Positions 49,087-60,079 of a DNA stretch of 64,000 nucleotides are shown piece after piece. Position numbers and translations under genes: made by a program. The stretch is taken from contig OX424564.1 in the NCBI GenBank assembly GCA_949152475.1, positions 29,944,165-30,008,164 on the forward strand, written 5' to 3'. A model generated the notes under the pieces. It worked only from the letters and a program-made list of their open reading frames with translations, searched no databases and was not told the origin of the DNA. Position 1 is the first letter of the stretch. The number at the start of each line of letters is the position of its first letter. The DNA comes from Terebella lapidaria. Its lineage: Eukaryota; Annelida; Polychaeta; Terebellida; Terebellidae.

Positions 49087-49961
49087 CAAGATTGATACAA
49101 GCTTCCCTAGCTCCTTCGACCCAAATAGCTTACAACAAATCACTGTCACAATTTCTGACTTTTTTACATCAGTATGGTTTACTCATCAGTCTCCCCATCA
49201 TGCCTGTTTCGATTTCCCTATATCTAACTCATCTCCATAACCAGGGATATGCATATAGCACCATACGGTCCTTCATCTCGTCCGTATCTTTCATCCATAA
49301 AATCCATTCGGTGCCAGATCCCGCTGGCAATGTATTAGTGTCTAGAACATTGTTAGGTATAAGAAAATCGAATAATGTTTCCGATACCAGACTTCACATC
49401 TCCCTGCAGCTCCTTCATAAATTATGCGATGCATTAGCTCACACGGTAGATTCCCCTCGTGAGCGGGTCATTTTGAAGTCAATGTATCTCCTAGCATTTT
49501 TTGCTTTTTTACGTGTAGGCGAGATGACGTTATCCCATGGTTGTACCAGAAATAACATGACCCTGAATCAGTTGGTCTTTGAGCCGGATGGTACATCCAT
49601 TATCATAACGTTCCACCATTTCAAACATTCCAAAGAACGATCTCATTCGATTCGGGTTCATGCTCAACATTCAGACTACTGTCCGGTGATTTCTCTTAGC
49701 CAGTTTCTTCGTTATAGAGGTTTTGTATCAGGTCCCTTATTCCAGACCCCGGACGGAAATCCAGTTACTAGACCATGGTTTGCTTCTCAGCTCCATAAAA
49801 CCCTATCCTTTCTCCGGTTAGATACGTCCTTGTATAAGACTCATAGTTTTAGGATAGGCGCTGCTTCTTATGCAGCGACTCAGGGTTTGACAGACCTTCA
49901 GATTAAACATATGGGCAGATGGCATTCGGATGCCTTTTTGGCGTATATCCGGCTGGGTTAA
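49020..49961 (+). CDS. Tyrosine recombinase of the Ngaro-like element
   Basis: 313 aa, intact. The N-terminal SAM-like core-binding region is followed by the catalytic domain: Arg165 (FLRVGEM), probable Lys202 in the beta-hairpin (HHFKHSK), His275 and Arg278 (THSFRIGAAS), Trp301/His302 and nucleophile Tyr309 (GRWHSDAFLAYIR). It would integrate the circular cDNA without target duplication, consistent with the insertion site. It starts inside the end of the RNase H gene, in another frame. Confidence 0.9.
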   Translation: MGRSPTNRHTLLADPAALSRDMTRLIQASLAPSTQIAYNKSLSQFLTFLHQYGLLISLPIMPVSISLYLTHLHNQGYAYSTIRSFISSVSFIHKIHSVPDPAGNVLVSRTLLGIRKSNNVSDTRLHISLQLLHKLCDALAHTVDSPRERVILKSMYLLAFFAFLRVGEMTLSHGCTRNNMTLNQLVFEPDGTSIIITFHHFKHSKERSHSIRVHAQHSDYCPVISLSQFLRYRGFVSGPLFQTPDGNPVTRPWFASQLHKTLSFLRLDTSLYKTHSFRIGAASYAATQGLTDLQIKHMGRWHSDAFLAYIRLG

Positions 49962-50016
49962 CCTTGGTTTCATTTTGGCTGCCACCATTCTTCTCATGAT
50001 TTCGAAGAATGCTTAG

Positions 50017-50270
50017 TGGCATGTGTCAGCCTGTTACTTGGTTTGTCTCAAATGTTTAGTTGTATTTCAACACATATACTCGGGTAATTCTCATTCAGTA
50101 GCTTGTTTGTTCATGTCCAACATTTCCACTTGTAATTGTCAGTTTATGTCAAATTATGTTCATAGTTGTAATCGTGTCGATTATTATGTTTCAATATGTA
50201 ATAAACCAAGGTCATATTCCCAGCTAGCTTTTTCAAATTCTTCTAACACTCATCAGTTTCACACGCACAA
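50017..50270 (+). repeat. Ngaro-like split repeat B1
   Basis: 254 bp, starting TGGCATGTGTCAGCCTG and ending CACACGCACAA, directly followed by A2. Same as B2. Confidence 0.9.
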
Positions 50271-50520
50271 TACATCCGTTTGGGGCATCAAACCACAAAC
50301 GGTTTTGTGAGTGTGACAAACTTCTCGTTAATTATGCTTAATATCCAATTTGGTTTGTCAACCCGCAATTAACAAGTAGTACATGTAGATTGTCAGTCTG
50401 CCTTCTATCAATCCAATTGTTTTTCCATATTTGTCAATCACGTGATTAGCCCATCCAATCAACCCGCTAGTTCACAGACAAAGAAATCTAAGTATTCAAC
50501 TTCGAGAGGCTCCGTTTTTT
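50271..50520 (+). repeat. Ngaro-like split repeat A2
   Basis: Internal copy of the left end A1, abutting B1 without a gap. The B1-A2 junction is where circular intermediates are expected to be joined. Confidence 0.9.
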
Positions 50521-51022
50521 CCCTCCCGCCCTTCCCGTCATGGACAGCTATCCAGCCGTTTCTGTCTATGTTGCAGATTTTGTATTTGATTACATTTCCT
50601 CACTTTTTGTCCTTTGTCTTCCACATGTACGTATCCCAGAAGCTGACTGTTAAAATATGTCGCTAACTTCATCAATTAATTTGTATTATTATTTAACTCG
50701 TTTATGATCCCACTGGACCTTTGGTTTCAATACATATGCTTTCGTCATGTCCTGTTTGGTTATCAACTAGACTATTATGTAATTTCAATGTGGCATGTGT
50801 CAGCTGCCTGTGTCAGCTTGTTATTGGGTGTTGTCTCCATCGTCCTTTGTATTTTCAATCATATATACATATAGTTCCGTTTTCGTATTATGTTTGTACA
50901 TGTTCAAAAAATGTATCTTGTATTTTCACTCATCTGTCAAATATGTTCACATTGAAAACGTGTCGAGACTTGTGTCTGTGTTCGCTTGTTACTTGGTTTT
51001 GTCTCAAACTCTCAATTGTTTT
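50521..51022. other. Spacer between A2 and B2
   Basis: Noncoding. It includes degenerate partial B-like sequence near 50,789-50,830 (GGCATGTGTCAGCTGCCTG). Confidence 0.5.
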
Positions 51023-51276
51023 TGGCATGTGTCAGCCTGTTACTTGGTTTGTCTCAAATGTTTAGTTGTATTTCAACACATATACTCGGGTAATTCTCAT
51101 TCAGTAGCTTGTTTGTTCATGTCCAACATTTCCACTTGTAATTGTCAGTTTATGTCAAATTATGTTCATAGTTGTAATCGTGTCGATTATTATGTTTCAA
51201 TATGTAATAAACCAAGGTCATATTCCCAGCTAGCTTTTTCAAATTCTTCTAACACTCATCAGTTTCACACGCACAA
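51023..51276 (+). repeat. Ngaro-like split repeat B2
   Basis: Right end of the element; 254 bp copy of B1, ending CACGCACAA before host sequence ATGAGTTATTTTT. Confidence 0.9.
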
Positions 51277-51896
51277 ATGAGTTATTTTTACTTGGACATT
51301 TTATTCAGTGCGGTATGACCTTTTCTCAACTTCAACAGAGAATAATAACTTCGTAGCTTTGTAGTAAATGTTACTTGTTGGTGTCATATGGTATGAAATT
51401 ATCGGTATTTATTGCAAATCCAATAAATATATATCCATTGTACTATGGTGGACGTCAACAACGTCATTAATACCATTTTTGAAGCTGAAATCATGTGGTC
51501 TGGAGAAAGCGTACACCCCTCTTCCACGAGCCACTAAGGTTGCACGAACATTACATATGGCTGCCTCTCCATGTGCACAAATGGATACCCTATAAGCGAT
51601 AATCGTATGTTGTAGGACATGTGTGTGCATACCACACATAAGCAAACTCAGCGAACTACCAAAGAAGATGGCATGCATCAATCATTATACAGAATCAACT
51701 TAAAGACCGGGCAACAATGGATCACAGCACAATTTGTTCCTGACATTTTGCACGGAATGGCCCGTCACGCTCCAGTGGTGTCCTTCGGCTTACCCAAAAC
51801 AACCCACTCACTTCATAATGACCTCTCAAACAATGTTCAATGGTCGGTCATTTTATCGACCATTTTGGGAAACACATGAATGTACCTGTCATCACT
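51277..51896. repeat. Last fragment of NPF unit 5
   Basis: Continues the unit from the point interrupted by the retrotransposon and matches 14,616-15,387 of unit 2 with several indels. No coding sequence. Confidence 0.75.
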
Positions 51897-54800
51897 TCCG
51901 GTGACTCTGGCATCGTAGTATCAATATCAGAAACAGCACCAGTCAAGCGTCATGCGTGTACATTGTATGCAAAAATAATTGAACATGATTTCGTGTGAAA
52001 GCAATAACCAAATCTCAGGTCACGTCGGAGCAAAATGTAACACACCGTCAAAACATGATTCGATTCAAGGGTCGGTTACTTACTGGGTCTCTCTTCACAT
52101 TGCTCATCAAAGCACAATATTGTCCGACCAAGGTGGTATTTTCCTCTGGCGTGCTTATAACAAAGGTTACATCCATGATATCAAATGTTTGAGGTGGGTG
52201 ACTCGTAAGGAGGACACGTAAAGTGCAGAGAGCCATTATGTGTTTTGTCTGGTTACAGTAATGACACATAAAGGGATGTTTCTTGAACCATGATTTTTGT
52301 TGTGCAAAAGTGACGTTTTGCCTCGTCCAAAGAAAACAAATGGATACGTTACTTGGATGGAACCTTTATTGGCAACCTCTGACAATGATCGTCAACAACA
52401 ATCATTCTTGACAATTCAGAAGTTCTAATTGTAAACAGTGAAATGTGTGATGCTGTTAAGCCGATATAATAACTTGCATATGAATGGCAACGATCCTGTT
52501 GCTGACTTTCTTTCATACAACTACAAAATCAGATACCTGTAAGTGTTGGATCTGTCAGTCTGGCGTAAAATGAAAAAGGTAACTCATATTGTAATACACG
52601 TTTTAGTCCTACATATATTTCAACATACATTGCTGTCATGTTGTGATGTGGAATTGAACATACCTCGAACACCAACAGTATTGTGGAGCGGAATTGTTTG
52701 CTTCAGACACTAAATACTAACCTGACTTATTCGGATGATTCTTGAGTAATCCCGATGAGTATTATAATGTTGTCACCTGAAACATTGATGTAATACCTAA
52801 ATACTTAAATCTTCGATATTTTTGCTTCTTGAAACTGTTGAATTATGTGTTTCGACATCATTATGTATGTGTTCAGATAGTTGTCATGCCATACCATCAT
52901 ATGCATAAGACGTATGTATTCTCCAAGTTTCAAGGATGTGTCGCCTTTAGCCTGCCGATGCCAATCTGATGTTCCCTATAGTGCATTATGGATGATCTGG
53001 CTGTAAGCCATTCTCTGCATAGTTTTTGTACACTGCGCTCCTCTTGAACTGTATCTTGTTGTACCACGTTTGATCGTAGTACTAAAACATTTTTGCAACA
53101 TCGGCATCTCTCTGCTCTTGGTTAGGAATTGCGATAAGGACAATGCTTCTTCCAAGAGCAACATTCTCGAAAATTCTCGAATACGTGAAGTCTTGTCTCG
53201 TATCTGGATGCATAAAAGTTCAAAAACAACCTTGTTCAATATGTTTTGTTGACTACATATTTGGATATATGTGTAGTCAGTGTTTGTAATGTTTGCTGCT
53301 TGTACACGTTAACACCATGACTTTGATCACAGTATCGTTTTGCACTGTTCTATGAAGTATAACAGCTGTGTCTGATTAAAAATATAGATGCAATAAAATA
53401 AACGATATCAACGATAATGCAATATGGTTTATTGAATACAATAAATTTATGACACATTGGCAGCAAAACGTGTTCCACCTTCTTATGGTACTTTTTCCCG
53501 ATGTCGAAGTTGGATAAAGGATGTAGCCTGGAATACCTCATGCCTGGAACTGGCCTCATTGTCTATCCTACAGTTCAAAGCGATTTGTCCTTCACGAGTA
53601 AGGCGTGTATTTTACGCACACGATGGGAAGGAACAACAAAAATAGCCATATTAATCTTCATTTATATTAACATACAAATCAACCAAATTGCACACATGGG
53701 TCCATACCACGCTGCTGTTGTACCTGTAGTTTCCTTGGCCTAAACTACCGCATATATATATAGAGCTAGTCCAACTGTAGGAATGAATCATCCATGAAAA
53801 ATCAGACTGAAACATATGCATTCCAAACAAAATGTTATCTAATAGAATGTTTCAGCGTCGGTAAAAATCGGAAAATTTCAACAAAATTCATGATTCGACA
53901 TGGCTTGCTGCATTCTGGTGTGAAAATAATCTCTGATAAACCATGCTAATATTTGAGTGGGTCTCTACCTGAAATAATAGATAATTAGATGTTGATAATT
54001 GAGTATTCACGAATATAATAATATGGTGGGCAAATTTGTGACTATCATAGCATAAATGGTGTTGAGTGGTGAGTCAATTAGACAGGCAACTAGGCTTCCC
54101 ATCCATTATGACAATCTAGCACTCAGTCCAAATCGTTCTCTAATAAGGTGTTCTTTTTATCTGCACGATTTATGACAAAGCTACTCTGTTCCATTCATGA
54201 CACCAGTCAGTAAAGATTGGACCGAGACATCTTGTTAAAGAGAAGCCATATCTTACAAGGTAACAAGTTGACAACAGGACAATGCCTACACAGTTGAACA
54301 TCACAACTATATTATACATCAAATATTTTTTCTATTACTTTGTTAGCAGTGACAACTCAAGGAAGAAGAAACGTGTAATGGGAGATGTATACCGAACAAT
54401 GAAACAGCATCAACAATGAAGATGTGCCGCTACTTTACATTTGTATCTTGATCTTGTATCTCACATACGAATCATTGCACTACAAGCCTTTTGATTTGGG
54501 TGACAGAAAGTTGCCTCTCTGCAGCCAGCAGAAATAATGTTGTATCATCTCACATTTCAGAATATCTCAAAGTATTGAGATACTACCTTCAAAAGTCTAG
54601 GTTGTATATGATTTTTGGTATCTGCTAGCAGTATGTTCGTGCACAATATGTTTGCCTGTTCATAAAATATAAAAATTTTACCCACGTCCCTCCCACCATA
54701 TATAGCGACCTTGGCAGAACCTAGTGAGAGCCTCGAATAGAAAAGATCAACGACCAGAAAACGAACAGCGACATGTCCGACATTCCGATTGAATCAACCC

Positions 54801-56900
54801 AATTTGACTGTACTCGTAGTCATGGGAAAGTTGAGGTATGGATATTAAATCAGGTTACAACGACCTTCAATGCAAATCACCTTCAATGTAGATATCTCAT
54901 TTGAACAAGACAGTCATCCACAACCGACCATAATCATCACAAATATTAATTATGTCTTTGGCGAATGTAACACAACGTAGACTCTAATCCCATGACAGTG
55001 AACTTTGCTATGTCTTTGTATTTGTGTGCCTGTGAATATATGGTGACTGGATCAATCCATTCAGAGACCCACCAAAATAGATCTAGGTGACTTTGAATGG
55101 CACTTACGGTACGTCACATACAGGTCTATATCATGCAGATGTGTCCTTGATTAATTTGAAACAAACCCCATTCTTCAGTATGTACTAAGTATCACGCATA
55201 ACCCAAAGTGATTCACTTGTAAAATACGCTTGACGCGAATGTTCAAGTTTGTTATCTAATTATCGTTGTTTTACACTCAGGGTGTGTTTATGTTGATGTT
55301 CTGCAATTATCTTTTCACTTTTAACATAGTTGCACGTTGCTGTAATTACCTTACTGGAAACCATATTAGTTGATGAGATCGATATTTACCGTCCACCACC
55401 TGTTACACAGGCTCAGTGTTAGTAACGTGCGTAAACGAACCACTACAGCTAATTAGCCATAACAATGACAAATGAGTTTCTGATCCTACGGAGGATCGCG
55501 GGGGATTGGAGAAGTCCTTACTAGGGCCAATACTAGTACAATACTACAATATATAACATCAAAACACATTTGGAACAGGAGCAAAGACCGACCAAACATT
55601 TATTTCCCAAATCACACTTGTTTGGCGTCACCAGGGGGGCAAACAGTGTGTATCTATAGTTGTTTCTACTTAGAGGTTGTGTACTCGATAAATTGAGACT
55701 GTTGAATCGCTTAGTTCAGAGATATTGATGCAAGACTTACATATGAATTTTTCGGGAATCATCATGGAATGCAATTTTCTGATTTTGTCTGTCACAGGGA
55801 TGATGCTTTGCAATGATACAATTTTTATGTTGTACCTATAAATGGCTAACAAAACTCGGGCTCTTCGTGTTGATCGAATAGGTCTTGAAACACAAGACCA
55901 CATTCTACAAACTGCTTTCAATCATAAAGTTGTGAGGATCCTTGGTGAACAATTTGTCATCTGACAATTGGTTTGATGAGTTATTTTGAAAAATAATTTC
56001 ATGTACAAAATTGTATATCCATTTACTAATAATTGTTATATCGGCACAATGAAAACCGGAAACATGAATTTTGATGAATTCGAAAAAAAACACATCACGT
56101 CGAATCAAATGCCACAAAACTCATATCAGTAGTTATTGTATTATCACATTTGCGTCCCACGTCAGATCGCTACACTAAGCGGATGATAGTGACGTCGCAA
56201 TTACAGCAAAGATGAATATGTTCACTTATGACACTGACAATAAAAGACAGCAGAGTCTGCAACAAAACATACGCATATGCCATGTCAAATGCCACTCTGC
56301 CACTATATCACTGTGATTCACAGTTTATGAAGGAATATATATTTGAAGGTCCACATTGGATTTGGAAGACCAATGCAAAAAGCAGAAAGGAGAAAGCGTA
56401 TGTAGTGAGTTTTAATCGAGCATCATCGACATTGAATCAACAATAATGTTGTTGATTCAATAAAAATAATTTATGGATGGGGGGTGTGGTAGCCTTCTTC
56501 AATATCCGTTCACATACATGAGTTTTTCTGTCATAATTGGCTGCCAGACTACAGGTTTTGGGACTGTCCGTGTAAGTGCAACACTGACTCTGTTTCATTA
56601 TCAACATTTAATACATGATATACCATCGATACCAAAGAAGACATATTTGAAATTTTCAAACACCCCAAAACACACACCCAAATCTGCAGAAGACATAAAC
56701 AGTAAAACGTTCACAGTACAAACAATTATATTCACACACACACTGTCTGTCTCCGGTGATTCTAATGTAAATTCGAGCATACATATTTGGGCTGGGCTTT
56801 CCCCTATTTCCATGATTCCAGCAGTATTTCATGTTCGGTTTTCTATCGTCATTATTAAAATTTCGTTATGATGATATGTTGGTACAGACATTGTTCTTTT
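51897..56900. other. Unique sequence right of the array, no gene recognised
   Basis: Only short frames (under 140 codons) without recognisable motifs and with no convincing splice pattern. An inverted copy of the small hairpin repeat lies at 55,568-55,674. Introns or UTRs of an unseen gene are possible. Confidence 0.4.
55568..55674 (-). mobile_element. Short hairpin MITE-like repeat, inverted copy
   Basis: On the minus strand it reads AAGTAGAAACAACTA.. ACACTGTTTGCCCCCCTGG.. TTTGGTCGGTCTTTG, a diverged match to 9037-9130. Confidence 0.5.
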
Positions 56901-56919
56901 TCCCAATTCATGTGTGCCA

Positions 56920-57010
56920 GGATTATTCCGAACCCAATAACATTGGCGCCCAATGTGGGACCGAAGAAGGGAGAGTATGTGCCAGGGCCCATTCGGGGTT
57001 CGCCCAATGA
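56920..57010 (+). repeat. Tail of the tRNA-derived repeat with PBS-like motif
   Basis: GATTATTCCGAACCCAATAACA followed by TGGCGCCCAATGTGGGAC (56,944-56,961) and GGGCCCATTCGGGGTTC. The same tail follows the tRNA-like part of the copy at 57,340. The 18-mer strongly resembles a primer-binding site complementary to a tRNA-Lys 3' end. It may be a fragment of an LTR element or of a composite SINE. Confidence 0.5.
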
Positions 57011-57267
57011 GGGGTTATCAGATATATCTGCAATCACCAGCTGGCAGCACTGCTTTATCAGTCTTATGACGTCATTTTACTGTTTTTGCTGGCGTTATCA
57101 ATATAAACGTAATTTTCCCGCCAAAATGTACGTCATTAATGAATACAGACGATATCCGTTTATGATTTTGGCGCCAAAAAGGACTGATAGTACAATGTTG
57201 CCCTCTGTTGAATGATAACCCCCTATATGGTAGTCAGCATTCCTATTAGTTCGGCTAAAGAGATATC

Positions 57268-57338
57268 CCTTTAGCTCACTTGGTAGAGTGTTGGACTACC
57301 GTTCGTGGGGTCCTGGGTTCGAATCCCCTCTCGCGCAC
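57268..57338 (+). tRNA. tRNA-like sequence (SINE head, probably not a functional tRNA)
   Basis: Box A-like TTAGCTCACTTGGTAGAG and a perfect box B GGTTCGAATCC (57,316-57,326) are correctly spaced for a pol III promoter. The acceptor stem is not convincing and a near copy lies 229 bp downstream, so I read it as the head of a SINE. Confidence 0.4.
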
Positions 57339-57495
57339 GTGGATTATTCCGAAACCTATAACCTTGGCGTCCATTTGAGACTTGCCCAAATCTCGGTGAC
57401 GAAATTTCCAAAGAGGGGGAAGTATGTGCCAAGGCCCATTCGGGGTTCACACAATATGGTAGTCGGCATTCCCACTAGCTCGGCTCGTGGGAAAT

Positions 57496-57563
57496 CCCTT
57501 TACTTCACTTGGTAGAGTGTTGGACTACTGTTCGTGGGGCCTGGGTTCGAATCTCCTCTCAGC
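57496..57563 (+). tRNA. Second tRNA-like sequence, degenerate
   Basis: TTTACTTCACTTGGTAGAG and GGTTCGAATCT (57,544-57,554): box A and B both slightly decayed compared with the first copy. Confidence 0.35.
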
Positions 57564-57600
57564 CAAGTGGAATATTTTGAACCCTATAACATATTTATGG

Positions 57601-58299
57601 AAAATACGTTTTATGGGTGATTGAAAATGTACAAGAACATTTGAAGCTACTGGTTCATAATCAATGAAACACTGATTCGTTAGCTCTTTTTTTGTAATTA
57701 TGGCGACAATGGATGTTGTACAACGTTCAGATTTAAAACAAGGACTTGGATCATAAACTTTAGAGAAACAGGCAATTGGGTATGTTAATCACCGGCGAAT
57801 CATAGTTTCAAGAAATGTTACCTCTACATGTGGAGACGCCAGAGTACCCTTTGTTGGCGTTTGTTTGCAATTATTACAAGATATTTATACTTAAAAACCA
57901 GCAACATTTATCATGTATATCCAGCTGCCCACAACATGGTTTTAAACCAAGAGAAGAACAGTGTTGTTCATTTGATCACGTCCATTCGTCCAAACCGTTA
58001 TGTATTTTCTGTGTCGAGCCATTATTATTTCTGCACCTAGCATCACCTTTCGCAAAAAAACACGCACAATGACTGAATAATACGTTCTCTCACATATAAG
58101 GGCCATCTGCATGTGTCCATATATGTATGACGTACGTCCCATCAATAACAATCACTGTCACATCCCAGTTTTACCATTCCGTTCGCTACACCCATAGTGC
58201 AGCCAAATCACTGACAAATAGTGCACCGGACATTCCGCAAAACAAAATAGTTTGGCAGCTGCCTAATAAAGGGGTGGCAATCGCGGTGAATGGTAATAG

Positions 58300-58302
<3 letters not shown>
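57601..58302. other. No gene recognised
   Basis: AT-rich unique sequence with short frames only. Nothing supported. Confidence 0.4.

Positions 58303-58368
<66 letters not shown>
58303..58368. repeat. (TA)n microsatellite
   Basis: About 33 uninterrupted TA dinucleotides. It is likely length-variable and error-prone in assembly. Confidence 0.95.
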
Positions 58369-58372
<4 letters not shown>

Positions 58373-59192
58373 AGGTGATATGATCAACACATTAGGCAAG
58401 ATTTAGACAAATCAACTGTGTAGAGCCAAAATTTTACCATGTTTGCACATGTTCCCATTTTGTTGATTCTTATAAAAATTCAAAGTTATATTTACACGGT
58501 AAGTCAAACATGTACCTCATAGATACGTCACAGCCAAATTGTTTTTCTCCGTCTGTCTGTCAGACTCACATTAGACAACAAGGCTCTGTCCATGTTGGTT
58601 AAAACACCCCCATTTTAAATTTCATTAGTACCGATGATGATTCTGACATGATGTCAATAATGATTATGTCCAAGTGTTTCATACCTTCTGCTTTTCACTT
58701 GATATCACAGCTTGGTTGCTTCATAACTGTACCCGTCAAATCTCACAAAATGTTTTTTATTGTTACAATGTCTGGCTTTCTGTAGAGAGGCTTTTTTCAT
58801 TTGGGGATTAATTCATCCTGACTAATACACCAGAACTATACCAGTACACATCATATACGTGTCACTGCTGGTGAACGCTAAATCTGTTCCCAAGGATACC
58901 ATACCATACACCTTTTTCATGGGGTTTGTTCCAGATTTTAAAATTGTTTTAATGTGTTTATGAGAAGTACAATTTTCATCCATCAGATGTACAGTAGAAA
59001 CAAGTACATTTTACACACTGTCTGCCCCCTGATAACGCCGGTGTGTATTCGAATAAAATATATCGTCCGCTTTTGTTTCTGTTCCAAAATCTTGTAAATT
59101 GGATCCGCTCTTAGCAGGCGAGAATTTTGATTTTTGCTTTCAAACAGGAGCTTTAGGACAAAATTATAGAATACAGAACTTTCCCGCGCGTC
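58369..59192. other. Noncoding stretch with a hairpin-repeat copy
   Basis: No gene recognised. Around 58,988-59,095 lies a diverged copy of the ACAGTAGAAACAA.. repeat seen at 9037. Confidence 0.4.
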
Positions 59193-59520
59193 GGAAACAT
59201 TTTAGACGCATCGAAAATAGTTTGAGATGCGTCTAAAACATTTTCGATGCGTCTAAAATATTTTCGAAGCGTCTAAAACTATTCTTGATGCATCTAAAAC
59301 ATTTTCGATGCATCTAAAATATTCTCGATGCGTCTAAAACTATTTTCAATGTGCCTAAAACATTTTCGATGCGTCTAAAATATTTCTGATGCGTCTAGAA
59401 CTATTTTCGATGCGTCTTAAATATTTCTGATGCGTCTAAAACATTTCCAACGCATCTAAAACATTTTCTATGCATCTAAAATATTTTCGATGCATTTAAA
59501 ACATTTTTGATGCATAGAAT
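59193..59520. repeat. Minisatellite, about 20 bp period (GATGCGTCTAAAACATTTTC)
   Basis: About 15 imperfect copies of GATGCGTCTAAAACATTTTC alternating between ..ACATTT.., ..ATATTT.. and ..ACTATTT.. versions. At both flanks (59,185-59,225 and 59,587-59,630) the unit appears inverted (TTTTAGACGCATCGAAAA), so the array could form a long hairpin. Confidence 0.85.
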
Positions 59521-60079
59521 GTGTATGAAACAGTTCTAATGTTTATGAATCGGAAATTATTAGGTGCATCTTAAACATAAAGTTGCATACGTCGGAAATG
59601 TTTAGACGCATCGGAAAGGATTTTAGACGCGTTTAAATTGACTTTATTTTCAATATCTTCTTTGAATCTTTGCTCGGGAGCAAAACTCAAAATTTTGGCA
59701 GATAGGAGCCACCGTATGTTTTGGCATTATATTAATGCATCTGATCTTTCAGTAAGTTTGTCTAGAGCTATGGGATGACACCTGGGCGATAATAATTGTG
59801 TGTAAACACATGGGGCCAGCGATGCCATACCACGCATTAAACTTCACATATTTCAGAGATACAAGTTATTAATGTGGCGATTTTGCCCTAAGCACGCGGC
59901 AGGTGATTGTAAACATAAATGCCATGTATGTGGCCTTTTCGTACTTGGCCTTGTTTTGACATGCTCCGTTCGAGCGTGCGTTGCCACGGCGACGTATTGT
60001 AATTTACGTTCCAGTAAACTATAACAATGGATCGATTAAACCTCGCGTGCGCCCTACAGTTTCTGGTGTATTATATATA
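59521..60079. other. No gene recognised
   Basis: Noncoding sequence containing the inverted minisatellite units near 59,600. Nothing else supported. Confidence 0.4.

Larger units (their letters stand above)
45150..51276 (+). mobile_element. Ngaro-like tyrosine-recombinase retrotransposon
   Basis: Complete 6,127 bp element with split direct repeats in the order A1, genes, B1, A2, B2: A1 45,150-45,399, B1 50,017-50,270, A2 50,271-50,520, B2 51,023-51,276. The empty site in units 2 and 4 is GAGTCCTGAT|ATGAGTT, and no target duplication was made, as expected for recombinase-based insertion. Genes in order: SGNH hydrolase, Gag-like, RT/RNase H, tyrosine recombinase. Split repeats with a hydrolase ORF match what is known of Ngaro-type DIRS-like elements. 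The repeat pairs look almost identical, so insertion is probably recent. Confidence 0.92.
39470..51896 (+). repeat. NPF tandem array, unit 5 (last unit)
   Basis: Fifth repeat, holding NPF-5, a 437 bp MITE and the 6.1 kb Ngaro-like retrotransposon. Homology to unit 2 resumes at 51,277 and ends near 51,896 (TGTACCTGTCATCACTT), which marks the right edge of the array. Confidence 0.9.
57226..57600 (+). repeat. tRNA-derived SINE-like repeat, tandem pair (229 bp period)
   Basis: TATGGTAGTCRGCATTCC begins at 57,226 and again at 57,455. Each unit contains a tRNA-like stretch and then the GATTATTCCGAA-type tail; the second tail is shortened near 57,570-57,600. Confidence 0.65.

Noticed and set aside
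50721..51280. Cys/Tyr-rich open frames in the B repeats of the retrotransposon
   Set aside because: They arise from the noncoding split repeats and spacer; no catalytic or structural motif.
55600..56120. Possible exon series on the minus strand (55,670-56,117)
   Set aside because: No recognisable protein and no consistent donor-acceptor chain.
58208..58399. Open frame with a Tyr-Ile repeat
   Set aside because: Translation of the (TA)n microsatellite.
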